DNA from: Jaaginema sp046541115
GTDB taxonomy: Bacteria > Cyanobacteriota > Cyanobacteriia > Cyanobacteriales > Spirulinaceae
Length of the DNA stretch: 5,584 nucleotides
Direction of reading: 5' to 3'
NCBI GenBank assembly: GCA_046541115.1
Contig: JBKHDX010000275.1
Location: forward strand, 1-5,584
Below the pieces are notes generated by a model, which was not told where the DNA came from, searched no databases, and saw only the letters and a list, made by a program, of their open reading frames with translations. This document shows, piece by piece, positions 1 through 5,565 of the stretch. The stretch's first letter is position 1; every line of letters begins with the position of its first letter. Both the position numbers and the translations under genes were made by a program.

Positions 1-207
1 CGCGATCGCGAAACCCAGAATGATTTTCAGCGCACTGACAACCGATAAGGTACTGCGATACAGATTACCGCCAATTAATGCCGGAGAAAGGGCATAAATC
101 GCCAGTTTCGATAAAGTTTGGCGATCGAGAGTCAGAAACCGCCCTAATAAAAAACCAATCAGGATAATTAAACTAACCGGGGCGATCGCGGGGAGAAAAA
201 CAGCCAT
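1..207 (-). CDS. AEC-family transporter, N-terminal fragment
   Basis: Reading the minus strand from the ATG at 207-205 gives 69 codons that stay open to the window edge, so the 3' part of the gene is missing. The peptide starts MAVFLPAIAPVSLIILIGF and continues with a Leu-Gly-Arg-Phe motif (21-24), a LDRQTLSKLAIYALSPALI segment (27-45), a Tyr-Arg-Ser motif near residues 50-52, and the start of a third hydrophobic stretch from about residue 57. This matches the N-terminus of AEC (auxin efflux carrier-like) permeases: TM1 at about 9-23, a short polar link, then TM2 with the conserved Ser-Pro-Ala. Known members are inner-membrane carriers of organic anions or related small solutes; the substrate cannot be inferred here. 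The start is well fixed because an in-frame TAA (210-208) lies directly before the ATG. No Shine-Dalgarno is evident. The gene is divergent from the rest of the window and contains two HIP1 octamers. Confidence 0.82.
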   Translation of the reverse strand, partial: MAVFLPAIAPVSLIILIGFLLGRFLTLDRQTLSKLAIYALSPALIGGNLYRSTLSVVSALKIILGFAIA

Positions 208-433
208 TTACATTTCTAGGGTATTGGTTTTTTTGAGTCAAACTGCATAAAGCAGCAAACCCTCATGATGCCTTGGTTTTCCCCGTCGCTCATAGTATAA
301 CAACCCCTAAATTTTATAAAACTTAACACAACCCTGCATAAAATCTACCGCCAAAAGCAGAGAAACCCATAGGGGCCAGTGCCGCTTAACTGCCGCCTTG
401 GTGCCATTGCTCAATATTGAATCTGAAACCCCT
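208..433. other. intergenic spacer between divergent genes
   Basis: AT-rich spacer between the minus-strand transporter and the plus-strand small ORF. It should contain the transporter promoter on the minus strand. It also holds a short ctgc-ataaa-gcag dyad (243-255), a direct repeat of ctgcataaa (243-251 and 334-342), a perfect 10-bp palindrome (411-420), and an 8-bp inverted repeat pairing 368-375 with 429-436. I see no RNA gene or convincing ORF here. Confidence 0.5.
294..299 (-). promoter_or_regulatory. candidate -10 box for the transporter
   Basis: The minus strand reads TATACT here, five of six matches to the sigma-70 -10 consensus, about 87 bases upstream of the transporter ATG. No good -35 hexamer lies 16-18 bases further upstream, so support is the -10 match and position only. 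An alternative AT-rich candidate, TATAAA, lies at 318-313 on the same strand. Confidence 0.22.
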
Positions 434-583
434 ATGCGATTAACGATTTTGCTGTTGTCTTTCTCTGTAACAATTTCTACTCTTACTCGTTCAGTCCCAT
501 TGGTTTCTGTTCCGGTGGTTCAACACTTAGAAAGTCATCAGTCCGAGTCTAAAGACCCGATTGTACCGCCTTATCGTTCTTGA
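434..583 (+). CDS. possible small secreted or membrane-anchored peptide
   Basis: An ORF of 49 codons from ATG 434 to TGA 581-583. The frame is open further upstream, so GTG 401 or TTG 398 could give 60-61 residues, but the ATG places a hydrophobic segment (MRLTILLLSFSVTIST) right at the N-terminus, like a short signal peptide or membrane anchor. The rest is polar, with a Ser/Glu/His-rich part (HLESHQSESKD) and a proline-containing tail ending PPYRS. I do not recognise a family. For it being real: the signal-like N-terminus and a strong hairpin 63 bases after the stop, on the same strand. Against: no ribosome binding site, short length, and no homology evidence available from sequence alone. 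Function unknown. Confidence 0.33.
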   Translation: MRLTILLLSFSVTISTLTRSVPLVSVPVVQHLESHQSESKDPIVPPYRS

Positions 584-645
584 TTGAGCGCTCGATCGTG
601 GCGATTTCTTCCCAGTTGACAAATAGCGTTATGTCAGTGGCGTTA

Positions 646-682
646 AGAAACCCAACAAGATAGTAATACTTGTTGGGTTTCT
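646..682 (+). terminator. 14-bp perfect hairpin, terminator-like palindrome
   Basis: Left arm 646-659 (agaaacccaacaag) is the exact reverse complement of right arm 669-682, with a 9-nt AT-rich loop (660-668). The right arm ends in TTT but no longer T-run follows; the minus strand ends similarly, so it could work in both directions. AAACCCAAC...GTTGGGTTT hairpins of this type are, to my knowledge, common in intergenic regions of cyanobacteria and are usually taken as terminators or dispersed palindromic repeats. It lies 63 bases after the small ORF and upstream of the kinase, so it probably insulates the kinase from upstream transcription. Confidence 0.62.
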
Positions 683-729
683 ACTTGTGGATGTAATTCC
701 GAGCCGATTTAGCTTTTCGCAGGGGTTGC

Positions 730-835
730 CCTACGCTATAATTTACGATTGCTGCGTCGTCTGGGAAAAGCGGTCAATTGAGGGATTCGATACCGCGATA
801 ATTGACACACCTCGAATCGGAGATTAGAGCGTAGG
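730..835. repeat. 106-nt element bounded by 21-nt imperfect inverted repeats
   Basis: Left arm 730-750 (begins CCTACGCTATAATTT, ends ACGATT) pairs with right arm 815-835: 18 of 21 positions are complementary and one mismatch (743/822) is a G-U wobble in RNA. The mismatches lie at the 9th, 14th and 16th arm positions. The 64-nt interior holds a second, nested inverted repeat of 7 bp (GTCAATT 773-779 with AATTGAC 800-806). A competing 7-bp pairing, GATTCGA 784-790 with TCGAATC 812-818, would be exclusive with the innermost outer-stem pairs. It may be a structured leader RNA, a small RNA, a MITE-like or palindromic repeat, or a DNA-binding dyad; the sequence does not decide between these. Confidence 0.6.
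737..742 (+). promoter_or_regulatory. candidate -10 box (TATAAT) upstream of the kinase
   Basis: A perfect TATAAT that would start transcription near position 749, giving a leader of about 180 nt. The -35 region (714-719) is poor and there is no TGn extension. The hexamer lies inside the left arm of the 730-835 inverted repeat, so it may be incidental to that structure. Confidence 0.33.
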
Positions 836-856
836 TAGTTCGCGGAATAATCAAAG

Positions 857-862
857 TATAAA
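857..862 (+). promoter_or_regulatory. alternative candidate -10 box (TATAAA) nearer the kinase start
   Basis: TATAAA, overlapped by TAAAAT at 859-864, sits about 65 bases before the kinase ATG in an AT-rich stretch. Either hexamer matches the -10 consensus at five of six positions. No recognisable -35 lies 16-18 bases upstream. If used, the 730-835 element would be upstream DNA rather than transcribed leader. Confidence 0.25.
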
Positions 863-915
863 ATGAAACTGAATAAAGAAACTTATTTTCTAGCGATCGG
901 TACGCCCGAATAAGC

Positions 916-927
916 CGCTTAAAAGCG
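916..927 (+). other. short dyad immediately before the kinase ATG; no Shine-Dalgarno
   Basis: CGCTT-AA-AAGCG ends one base before the ATG at 928 and would fold as a 4-bp stem with a 4-nt loop. No GGAG-like sequence precedes the start, which is common in cyanobacteria. It may modulate ribosome access, but such a short dyad can easily arise by chance. Confidence 0.25.
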
Positions 928-3900
928 ATGAATTTTCACCCTTTGTCTCTACCATTCACCCCCAATAACTCGATGATTTCCTGGGATTTTGATTCGTTAC
1001 CGTCCAAGGTTGCCCCAGATTTGCCCATTAGCAGCGCGATCGCCCTGATGAGTCAAAATCGTCAAACCTGTAACCTCACCCAAGGGACTGAAATAAAAAT
1101 TGTTGGGGTGAGTAGTTGTCTGCTGGTTATGCAGGATGAGGCATTAATCGGGATTTTGACCGAACGAGATATTGTGCGGCACGTTGCGGCCCAAGCTTCC
1201 CTCGAAAACTGTACGGTAGCCGATGTGATGACAGCGAAACCGGTTACCCTAGCGCGATCGCAACTCACCGATATTTTCTCAGTCTTGAATATCTTTCGCC
1301 AACATCACTTTCGCCATCTTCCCATTATCGACGATGACGGCGAAGTTTTAGGAGTAATTACTCCAGAAACCCTGCGACAACTTTTACAACCGGCTGATTT
1401 ACTGCGGGTGCGGGAGATTGAGGAAGTAATGCAGCGTCAAGTCGTCACCGCTTCCCCCCAAACCTCATTACTGATTATTACTCGCTTGCTGTACGAAAAG
1501 CCTGTGAGTTGTGTGGTGATTGTTGCAGGGAATAGCGCCGAATCTCCTCAGCCTGTGGGGATTTTGACCGAGCGAGATATTGTGCAGTTTCAAGCCCTAG
1601 GACTGGATTTTAGCCATGTTCGGGCCGAACAGGTGATGAGTACCCCGTTGTTTAGCTTGCAGCCCCACTGCACCTTATGGGAAGCCCATCAAGCTATGCA
1701 GGAACGGCGCATCCGTCGCTTAGTGGTGACTAACGAACAGAATCATTTATTGGGCTTGGTCACCCAGAGTAGCATTTTACAAGCCCTAGACCCGATGGAA
1801 ATGTACAAAGCGATCGCGGTCTTACAAAACCAAGTCCAAACCCTAGAAGCCGAAAAAATCAACTTACTGCAAAGCCAAAATACTCAACTCGAAGCCCAAG
1901 TTAAAGAACGCACCCTACAACTGACGCAACAAGCCAAAAGCGATCGCTTGTTGACCCAAATTGCCCAACGGATTCAAATTTCCTTGGATGCAGTCAAAGT
2001 TCTAAATCCCACCGTTACCGAAATTCAGCAATATTTCCAAGTCGATCGGGTGGTGGTGTATCAGTTTCAACCGGATTGGCAAGGGATCGTCATTGCCGAA
2101 GCGCGATCGCCCGAAGTCTCTTCCTTACTCGGATGTGTCATTCACGATCCCTGTTTTGCCCCCGCTTGGATCGAACCCTATCGCAACCGTCGCATTAGCA
2201 CCATTGTCGATGTCGAAACTGCACCCCTCACAGAGTGTCATCGTCAATTGCTGCAAAACCACCAAATTCGCGCTCACATTGTCGTTCCGATTCTTCAGGG
2301 AAATCAGTTATGGGGTTTATTATGCGTCCAAGAATGCCACAATCCCCGTTTATGGGAAAGTTATGAATGGGAACTCCTCGAACAAGTTTCAACTCAGATC
2401 GGCATTGCCATTGATAAGTCTCAACTGTATCGCAAAGTTAACAAAGAACTGCGCGATCGCATAGCCGCCGAAACCGCCCTCAAACAACTCAACGAAGAAC
2501 TCGAAGCCCGCGTCGCCACTCGTACCGCCGAACTCGCCACCGCTAACGCCTCCCTCAAAGCCGAAATTGCCGAACGTCAACGGGCCGAAACCCAAGTCCG
2601 ACAAAGCGAACAGCATTTACGGGATATTCTCAATCGTTTGCTTACCTTCGTCGGTGTTTTGACTCCCGATGGCCTTTTGACGGAAATGAACAATCCGCCG
2701 TTAAATTTATTAGATGTTGCACCCGAAGCAATGTTAGATAAACCCTTTATTCATGCCCCTTGGTGGTTGGATGAACCTTTGTGGCAAGACCGATTACAAG
2801 TGGCGATCGCCCGCGGCCAACGAGGAGAATCTAGCCGCTATGATGTACCCATTCAAACCCCTCGCGGTGAAGTAATGGTGCTGGATTTCTCGATTCAGCC
2901 TATTTTTGATGAAAGCGGCCAAGTCAGCCATTTAGTCGCATCGGGAAATGACATCACCGAACGCCAACAAGCCCAAGCCACCTTACAAAAACACCTTTCT
3001 GCTATTGAAGCCGCTATTGATGGTATTGCTATTCTCGAAAACGATCGCTATGTTTATCTCAATGATTCCCATGTAACCTTGTTTGGCTATGACAGCGCCG
3101 AGGAGTTAATGGGTCAACCTTGGCAGATTTTGTACTCAGAAGCGGAATTAGCCCGTTTTAGTACTGAAGTCTTCCCGATTTTAGCCGCTCAAGGTCATTG
3201 GCAAGGAGAAGCGATCGCCACCCGTCGCGATGGCAGTACCTTGATTGAAGAATTGTCCTTAACCTTTAGCCGCGAGGGGGCTTTGATTTGTGTATGTCGG
3301 GACATGACGGCCCAAAAACAACTCGAAGTCGAACGCCAACAACTCCTCAAAGAAGTGTCTGATTTTAAATATGCCCTCGATCAAGCGGCGATTGTGGCGA
3401 TAACTGACCCTCAAGGGAGGATTACCTACGCCAACGATAATTTTTGCCAAATTTCTCAATATAGCCGCAAGGAGTTGTTGGGTCAAACCCATCAAATTGT
3501 TAATTCTGGCTTTCACGACGCTGAGTTTTTCCAACAAATGTGGCGTACCCTCGCTCAAGGGCAAGTTTGGCGCGGAGAAGTCAAAAATAAAGCCAAAGAT
3601 GGCAGTTTTTACTGGGTTGATACGACTATCGTCCCGTTCTTGAATGCAGAGGGCAAACCGTATCAATATTTAGCCATTCGCAATGATATTAGCGATCGCA
3701 AACTTGCTGAAATTGCCTTGCAAGAAAGCGAAACCAAGTTTCGGCAAATGGCGGAAAATATCGATCAGGTCTTTTGGATGACTGATACCCAAACCCAGCA
3801 AAGATTTTATATCAGTCCCGCTTATGAAACGATTTGGGGACGGACTTGTGAAAGTCTTTACGAACAACCCCAAGACTTTATTACTGCCATTGAACCGGAG

Positions 3901-5565
3901 GATCGCGATCTCTTTCTGGCCGCTTTGACGCAAAAAGAGCAGGGTTTTGATGTAGAGTATCGCATTCGCCGCCCCGATGGGACTTTGCGCTGGATTCGCG
4001 ATCGCGCCTTCCCCCTCAAAGACGAACAAGGCAACGTTTATCGTATTACCGGGATAGCCGAAGATATTAGCGATCGCAAACTCGCTGAAATTGCCCTGCA
4101 AGAAAGCGAAACCAAATTCCGACAAATGGCGGAAAATATCGAGCAAGTCTTTTGGATGACTGATACCCAAACCCAGCAAATGTTTTATATTAGTCCCGCT
4201 TACGAAAAGATTTGGGGACGGACTTGTGAAAGCCTTTACGAACAACCCCAAGACTTTATCGCTGCCATTGAACCGGAGGATCGCGATCGCGTCTTGGCAG
4301 TCATGGCCCAGAAAGAGCAGGGCTTTGATATAGAGTATCGCATTCGTCGCCCCGATGGGACGTTACGCTGGATTTGCGATCGCGCCTTTCCCCTTAAAGA
4401 TGCCCAAGGTAAAGTGTATCGCGTCACGGGTATTGCTGAAGATGTTAGCGATCGCAAACTCGCTGAAATTGCCCTCCAAGAAAGTAAAGAATTTCTCCGC
4501 AACGTCATTGACACCGACCCCAATCTTATCTTTGTCAAAGATGCCCAAGGCCGCTTTATCCTGGCCAATCAAGCCGTCGCTGATTTACTGAATACCACCG
4601 TCGAGGCGGTTATTGGTAAAACCGCCGCCAAAATCAACCTCAGTCCCGAAGACGCAGCCCAACACAGCCAAAACGACGCACAAGCCCTACAACAAGGCTT
4701 AACCGTCGTCGAAGAAACCGTCACTACCCCAGAAGGAGAAACCCGCTATTTCCAATCCATTAAAACGCCCTTATTAACCCGCGATGGTTCATACCAACTG
4801 CTCGGCGTGGCCACAGACATCACCGCCCGCAAACGCGCCGAACAAGAAATGCACAAAGCCCTACAGCGAGAAAGAGAACTTAGTAACCTCAAATCCCGCT
4901 TTGTGTCTATGACTTCCCACGAATTTCGCACCCCTTTGGCGGTGATTTCCTCCTCGGCGGCAATTCTGCAAACATTCGCAGCCAAACTCAAAGAAGAACA
5001 AAAACAACAACACCTCGACACCATCCAAACCTACATCAAACACACCACCCAACTCCTCGACGATATTTTATTGATCAACAAAGCTGAAGCGGGCAAACTG
5101 GCGTACAAACCCGAACCCTTAGAAATTGCGGCTTTCTGCGATAAACTCATCTCCGAGTTGCAAATGAGTGCCCCGCAACATCGTCTGATTCACCACATCG
5201 AAGCTCAAACGGATTTGATTCTACGATGCGATCAAAAACTGGTGCGGCAAATTCTCATGAATTTACTGTCCAACGCCATTAAATATTCCCCCGAAAATAG
5301 CGAGATTGTTTTTCGTTTGCACCAAACCGAAACTAGCGTTATTTTCAAAATTAAAGATTGCGGGATTGGGATTCCCCCCGAAGATATTAAGCATTTGTTT
5401 GAATCTTTCCACCGCGCTACTAATGTTGGCAATCGACCGGGAACGGGGTTAGGATTATCAATTGTGAAAAAATGTGTTGAACTCCATGGCGGTGAAATTA
5501 CCGTTGCAAGTCAAATGGGAGAGGGAACTACCTTCAGCGTGACTTTACCGTTGCAGCGCAATTAA
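928..5565 (+). CDS. CBS-GAF(cyanobacteriochrome-like)-PAS6 sensor histidine kinase
   Basis: A complete 1545-residue cytoplasmic sensor kinase with no membrane segments or signal peptide. Domains in order: four CBS motifs (31-290), coiled coil (293-338), GAF (340-497), coiled coil (498-562), PAS1 (563-680), PAS2 (686-798), PAS3 (809-924), PAS4 and PAS5 (934-1172, a near-identical tandem pair), PAS6 (1187-1300), HisKA (about 1320-1385) and HATPase (about 1435-1541). Kinase motifs are intact: H-box HEFRTP with H1331, N-box N1445/N1449, G1 DCGIGIP from D1477, and G2 GTGLGLSIV from G1505. There is no receiver domain, so phosphate should pass to a separate response regulator, not seen here. The GAF has both bilin-attachment cysteines of DXCF cyanobacteriochromes, so light input is likely but unproven. 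I chose ATG 928 because there is no earlier in-frame ATG, GTG or TTG before an upstream stop at 874-876; M16 (973) is the alternative and would lose no domain. The signal and target pathway are unknown. Confidence 0.95.
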   Translation: MNFHPLSLPFTPNNSMISWDFDSLPSKVAPDLPISSAIALMSQNRQTCNLTQGTEIKIVGVSSCLLVMQDEALIGILTERDIVRHVAAQASLENCTVADVMTAKPVTLARSQLTDIFSVLNIFRQHHFRHLPIIDDDGEVLGVITPETLRQLLQPADLLRVREIEEVMQRQVVTASPQTSLLIITRLLYEKPVSCVVIVAGNSAESPQPVGILTERDIVQFQALGLDFSHVRAEQVMSTPLFSLQPHCTLWEAHQAMQERRIRRLVVTNEQNHLLGLVTQSSILQALDPMEMYKAIAVLQNQVQTLEAEKINLLQSQNTQLEAQVKERTLQLTQQAKSDRLLTQIAQRIQISLDAVKVLNPTVTEIQQYFQVDRVVVYQFQPDWQGIVIAEARSPEVSSLLGCVIHDPCFAPAWIEPYRNRRISTIVDVETAPLTECHRQLLQNHQIRAHIVVPILQGNQLWGLLCVQECHNPRLWESYEWELLEQVSTQIGIAIDKSQLYRKVNKELRDRIAAETALKQLNEELEARVATRTAELATANASLKAEIAERQRAETQVRQSEQHLRDILNRLLTFVGVLTPDGLLTEMNNPPLNLLDVAPEAMLDKPFIHAPWWLDEPLWQDRLQVAIARGQRGESSRYDVPIQTPRGEVMVLDFSIQPIFDESGQVSHLVASGNDITERQQAQATLQKHLSAIEAAIDGIAILENDRYVYLNDSHVTLFGYDSAEELMGQPWQILYSEAELARFSTEVFPILAAQGHWQGEAIATRRDGSTLIEELSLTFSREGALICVCRDMTAQKQLEVERQQLLKEVSDFKYALDQAAIVAITDPQGRITYANDNFCQISQYSRKELLGQTHQIVNSGFHDAEFFQQMWRTLAQGQVWRGEVKNKAKDGSFYWVDTTIVPFLNAEGKPYQYLAIRNDISDRKLAEIALQESETKFRQMAENIDQVFWMTDTQTQQRFYISPAYETIWGRTCESLYEQPQDFITAIEPEDRDLFLAALTQKEQGFDVEYRIRRPDGTLRWIRDRAFPLKDEQGNVYRITGIAEDISDRKLAEIALQESETKFRQMAENIEQVFWMTDTQTQQMFYISPAYEKIWGRTCESLYEQPQDFIAAIEPEDRDRVLAVMAQKEQGFDIEYRIRRPDGTLRWICDRAFPLKDAQGKVYRVTGIAEDVSDRKLAEIALQESKEFLRNVIDTDPNLIFVKDAQGRFILANQAVADLLNTTVEAVIGKTAAKINLSPEDAAQHSQNDAQALQQGLTVVEETVTTPEGETRYFQSIKTPLLTRDGSYQLLGVATDITARKRAEQEMHKALQRERELSNLKSRFVSMTSHEFRTPLAVISSSAAILQTFAAKLKEEQKQQHLDTIQTYIKHTTQLLDDILLINKAEAGKLAYKPEPLEIAAFCDKLISELQMSAPQHRLIHHIEAQTDLILRCDQKLVRQILMNLLSNAIKYSPENSEIVFRLHQTETSVIFKIKDCGIGIPPEDIKHLFESFHRATNVGNRPGTGLGLSIVKKCVELHGGEITVASQMGEGTTFSVTLPLQRN
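1018..1797 (+). other. quadruple CBS (two Bateman modules), residues 31-290
   Basis: Four CBS motifs lie in tandem: about 33-88, 97-155, 165-225 and 234-290. Each of the last three begins with a Val-Met after an acidic or Gln residue (DVM 99-101, EVM 166-168, QVM 235-237), and the first and third end in the same GILTERDIV motif (75-83 and 211-219). CBS pairs typically bind adenine nucleotides or related ligands and report cell energy or redox state. Placed at the N-terminus, they probably modulate the downstream kinase through the following coiled coil. The ligand cannot be read from the sequence. Confidence 0.85.
1150..1585 (+). repeat. 28-nt direct repeat in CBS1 and CBS3
   Basis: Bases 1150-1177 and 1558-1585 agree at 27 of 28 positions and encode the GILTERDIV motif in both copies, 408 bp (136 codons) apart. 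The surrounding CBS sequence has diverged much more, so this looks like a conserved or locally homogenised core of an old duplication of the CBS pair. Confidence 0.8.
1945..2418 (+). other. DXCF-type cyanobacteriochrome-like GAF domain, residues 340-497
   Basis: The domain follows the phytochrome/cyanobacteriochrome GAF pattern: a leading helix (RLLTQIAQRIQISLDAVKVL), DRVVVYQFQPDWQGIVIAEA (373-392), then LLG and HDPCF (400-410), and W-G-L-L (462-465) before the C-terminal helix. D407-P-C409-F410 fits the DXCF motif whose cysteine forms the second, reversible bilin linkage in blue/green-type cyanobacteriochromes. C437 followed by H438 fits the canonical bilin-attachment Cys-His. By family knowledge it should bind phycocyanobilin or phycoviolobilin covalently. 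One deviation: where family members usually have His in the LLIAHQC block, this protein has Gln468 (LLCVQEC), which could change the photocycle or prevent binding. Confidence 0.75.
2614..3699 (+). other. PAS1-PAS3 of the sensor kinase, residues 563-924
   Basis: Three PAS domains of mutually low similarity. PAS1 (563-680) ends at DITERQQAQ, PAS2 (686-798) at DMTAQKQLE, and PAS3 (809-924) at DISDR; the DIT-like triad marks the exit into a signalling helix. PAS3 contains ITYANDNFCQISQY (832-845) and FYWVDTTIVPF (894-904), a form seen in redox- or ligand-sensing PAS domains of the Aer/NifL type. No LOV cysteine motif is present. Cofactors cannot be assigned. Confidence 0.7.
3685..4485 (+). repeat. 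in-frame 378-bp tandem duplication encoding PAS4 and PAS5
   Basis: Copy 1 covers 3685-4062, copy 2 covers 4063-4440, and a 45-bp partial third copy follows at 4441-4485. Each full unit is 126 codons, beginning with DISDRKLAEIALQES and ending just before the next DISDR or DVSDR. By eye the two copies share 112 of 126 residues (89%) and about 331 of 378 bases (88%). Each unit is a PAS_3-type domain with FYISPAYE..WGR and EYRIRRPDGTLRWI motifs. Each boundary carries a HIP1 octamer (3692, 4070, 4448). Confidence 0.93.
4486..4827 (+). other. PAS6, residues 1187-1300, adjacent to the transmitter
   Basis: The last PAS domain (RNVIDTDPNLIFVKDAQGRF from 1191, then ANQAVADLL) resembles PAS_4 more than the preceding PAS_3 pair. 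It ends with DITARKRAE (1297-1305), which leads through a short helix (EMHKALQRERELSN) straight into the H-box. As the membrane-independent domain nearest the kinase core, it is the one best placed to control autophosphorylation. Confidence 0.7.
4885..5550 (+). other. HisKA dimerisation domain and HATPase catalytic domain
   Basis: The H-box SHEFRTPLAVI places the phosphoacceptor at H1331 (codon 4918-4920). The ATPase lobe has N-box QILMNLLSNAIKYSP (N1445, N1449, K1452), G1 box D1477-CGIGIP, F-box LFESF (1490-1494) and G2 box GTGLGLSIVKK. All residues needed for ATP binding and autophosphorylation are present, so an active class I histidine kinase is expected. The protein ends soon after this domain without a receiver or output module. 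Confidence 0.93.

Larger units (their letters stand above)
584..927. other. 344-bp intergenic region upstream of the sensor kinase
   Basis: No supported gene on either strand. Contents in order: a GAGCGCTC palindrome (586-593), the 14-bp hairpin (646-682), the 106-nt inverted-repeat element (730-835), candidate -10 boxes (737-742 and 857-862), and a short dyad touching the kinase start (916-927). TTGACA hexamers at 616-621 and 802-807 have no good -10 partner at 16-18 bases. No GTA-N8-TAC NtcA site was seen. Confidence 0.6.
2..4455. repeat. HIP1 palindromes GCGATCGC, 16 scattered copies
   Basis: Copies start at 2, 182, 1036, 1254, 1810, 1940, 2103, 2453, 2803, 3211, 3692, 3998, 4070, 4283, 4376 and 4448. 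HIP1 is the highly iterated palindrome of many cyanobacterial genomes. Here every copy is inside coding sequence; the intergenic region has only a near match at 892. None occurs after 4455, that is, in the PAS6-kinase part. Confidence 0.95.

Noticed and set aside
265..300. ATG-initiated mini-ORF of 11 codons in the spacer
   Set aside because: Too short, with no ribosome binding site or context to support translation.
616..644. TTGACA at 616-621 as a -35 box
   Set aside because: No acceptable -10 hexamer lies 16-18 bases downstream, and the 14-bp hairpin follows at once.
802..830. TTGACA at 802-807 as a -35 box
   Set aside because: The hexamer is perfect, but the sequence 17 bases later (TAGAGC) matches a -10 box at only three positions, and TTGACA is largely part of the nested inverted repeat.
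809..924. PAS3 as a LOV (flavin photoreceptor) domain
   Set aside because: The LOV core motif with its flavin-reactive Cys (GxNCRFLQ) is absent; C840 lies in a different position (NDNFCQIS).
584..927. tRNA or other classical RNA gene in the intergenic region
   Set aside because: No cloverleaf-like arms, T-loop motif or CCA end was found; the only strong structures are the hairpin and the inverted-repeat element already listed.
2093..2464. Open frame of 123 codons in another plus-strand frame within the GAF region
   Set aside because: The overlapping GAF frame has clear conserved motifs; this frame has composition typical of a shifted reading and no recognisable domain.
3670..4251. Open frame of 193 codons on the minus strand opposite the PAS duplication
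   Set aside because: It lies wholly antisense to the well-supported kinase, shows no family motif, and repeats itself only because the sense strand is duplicated.
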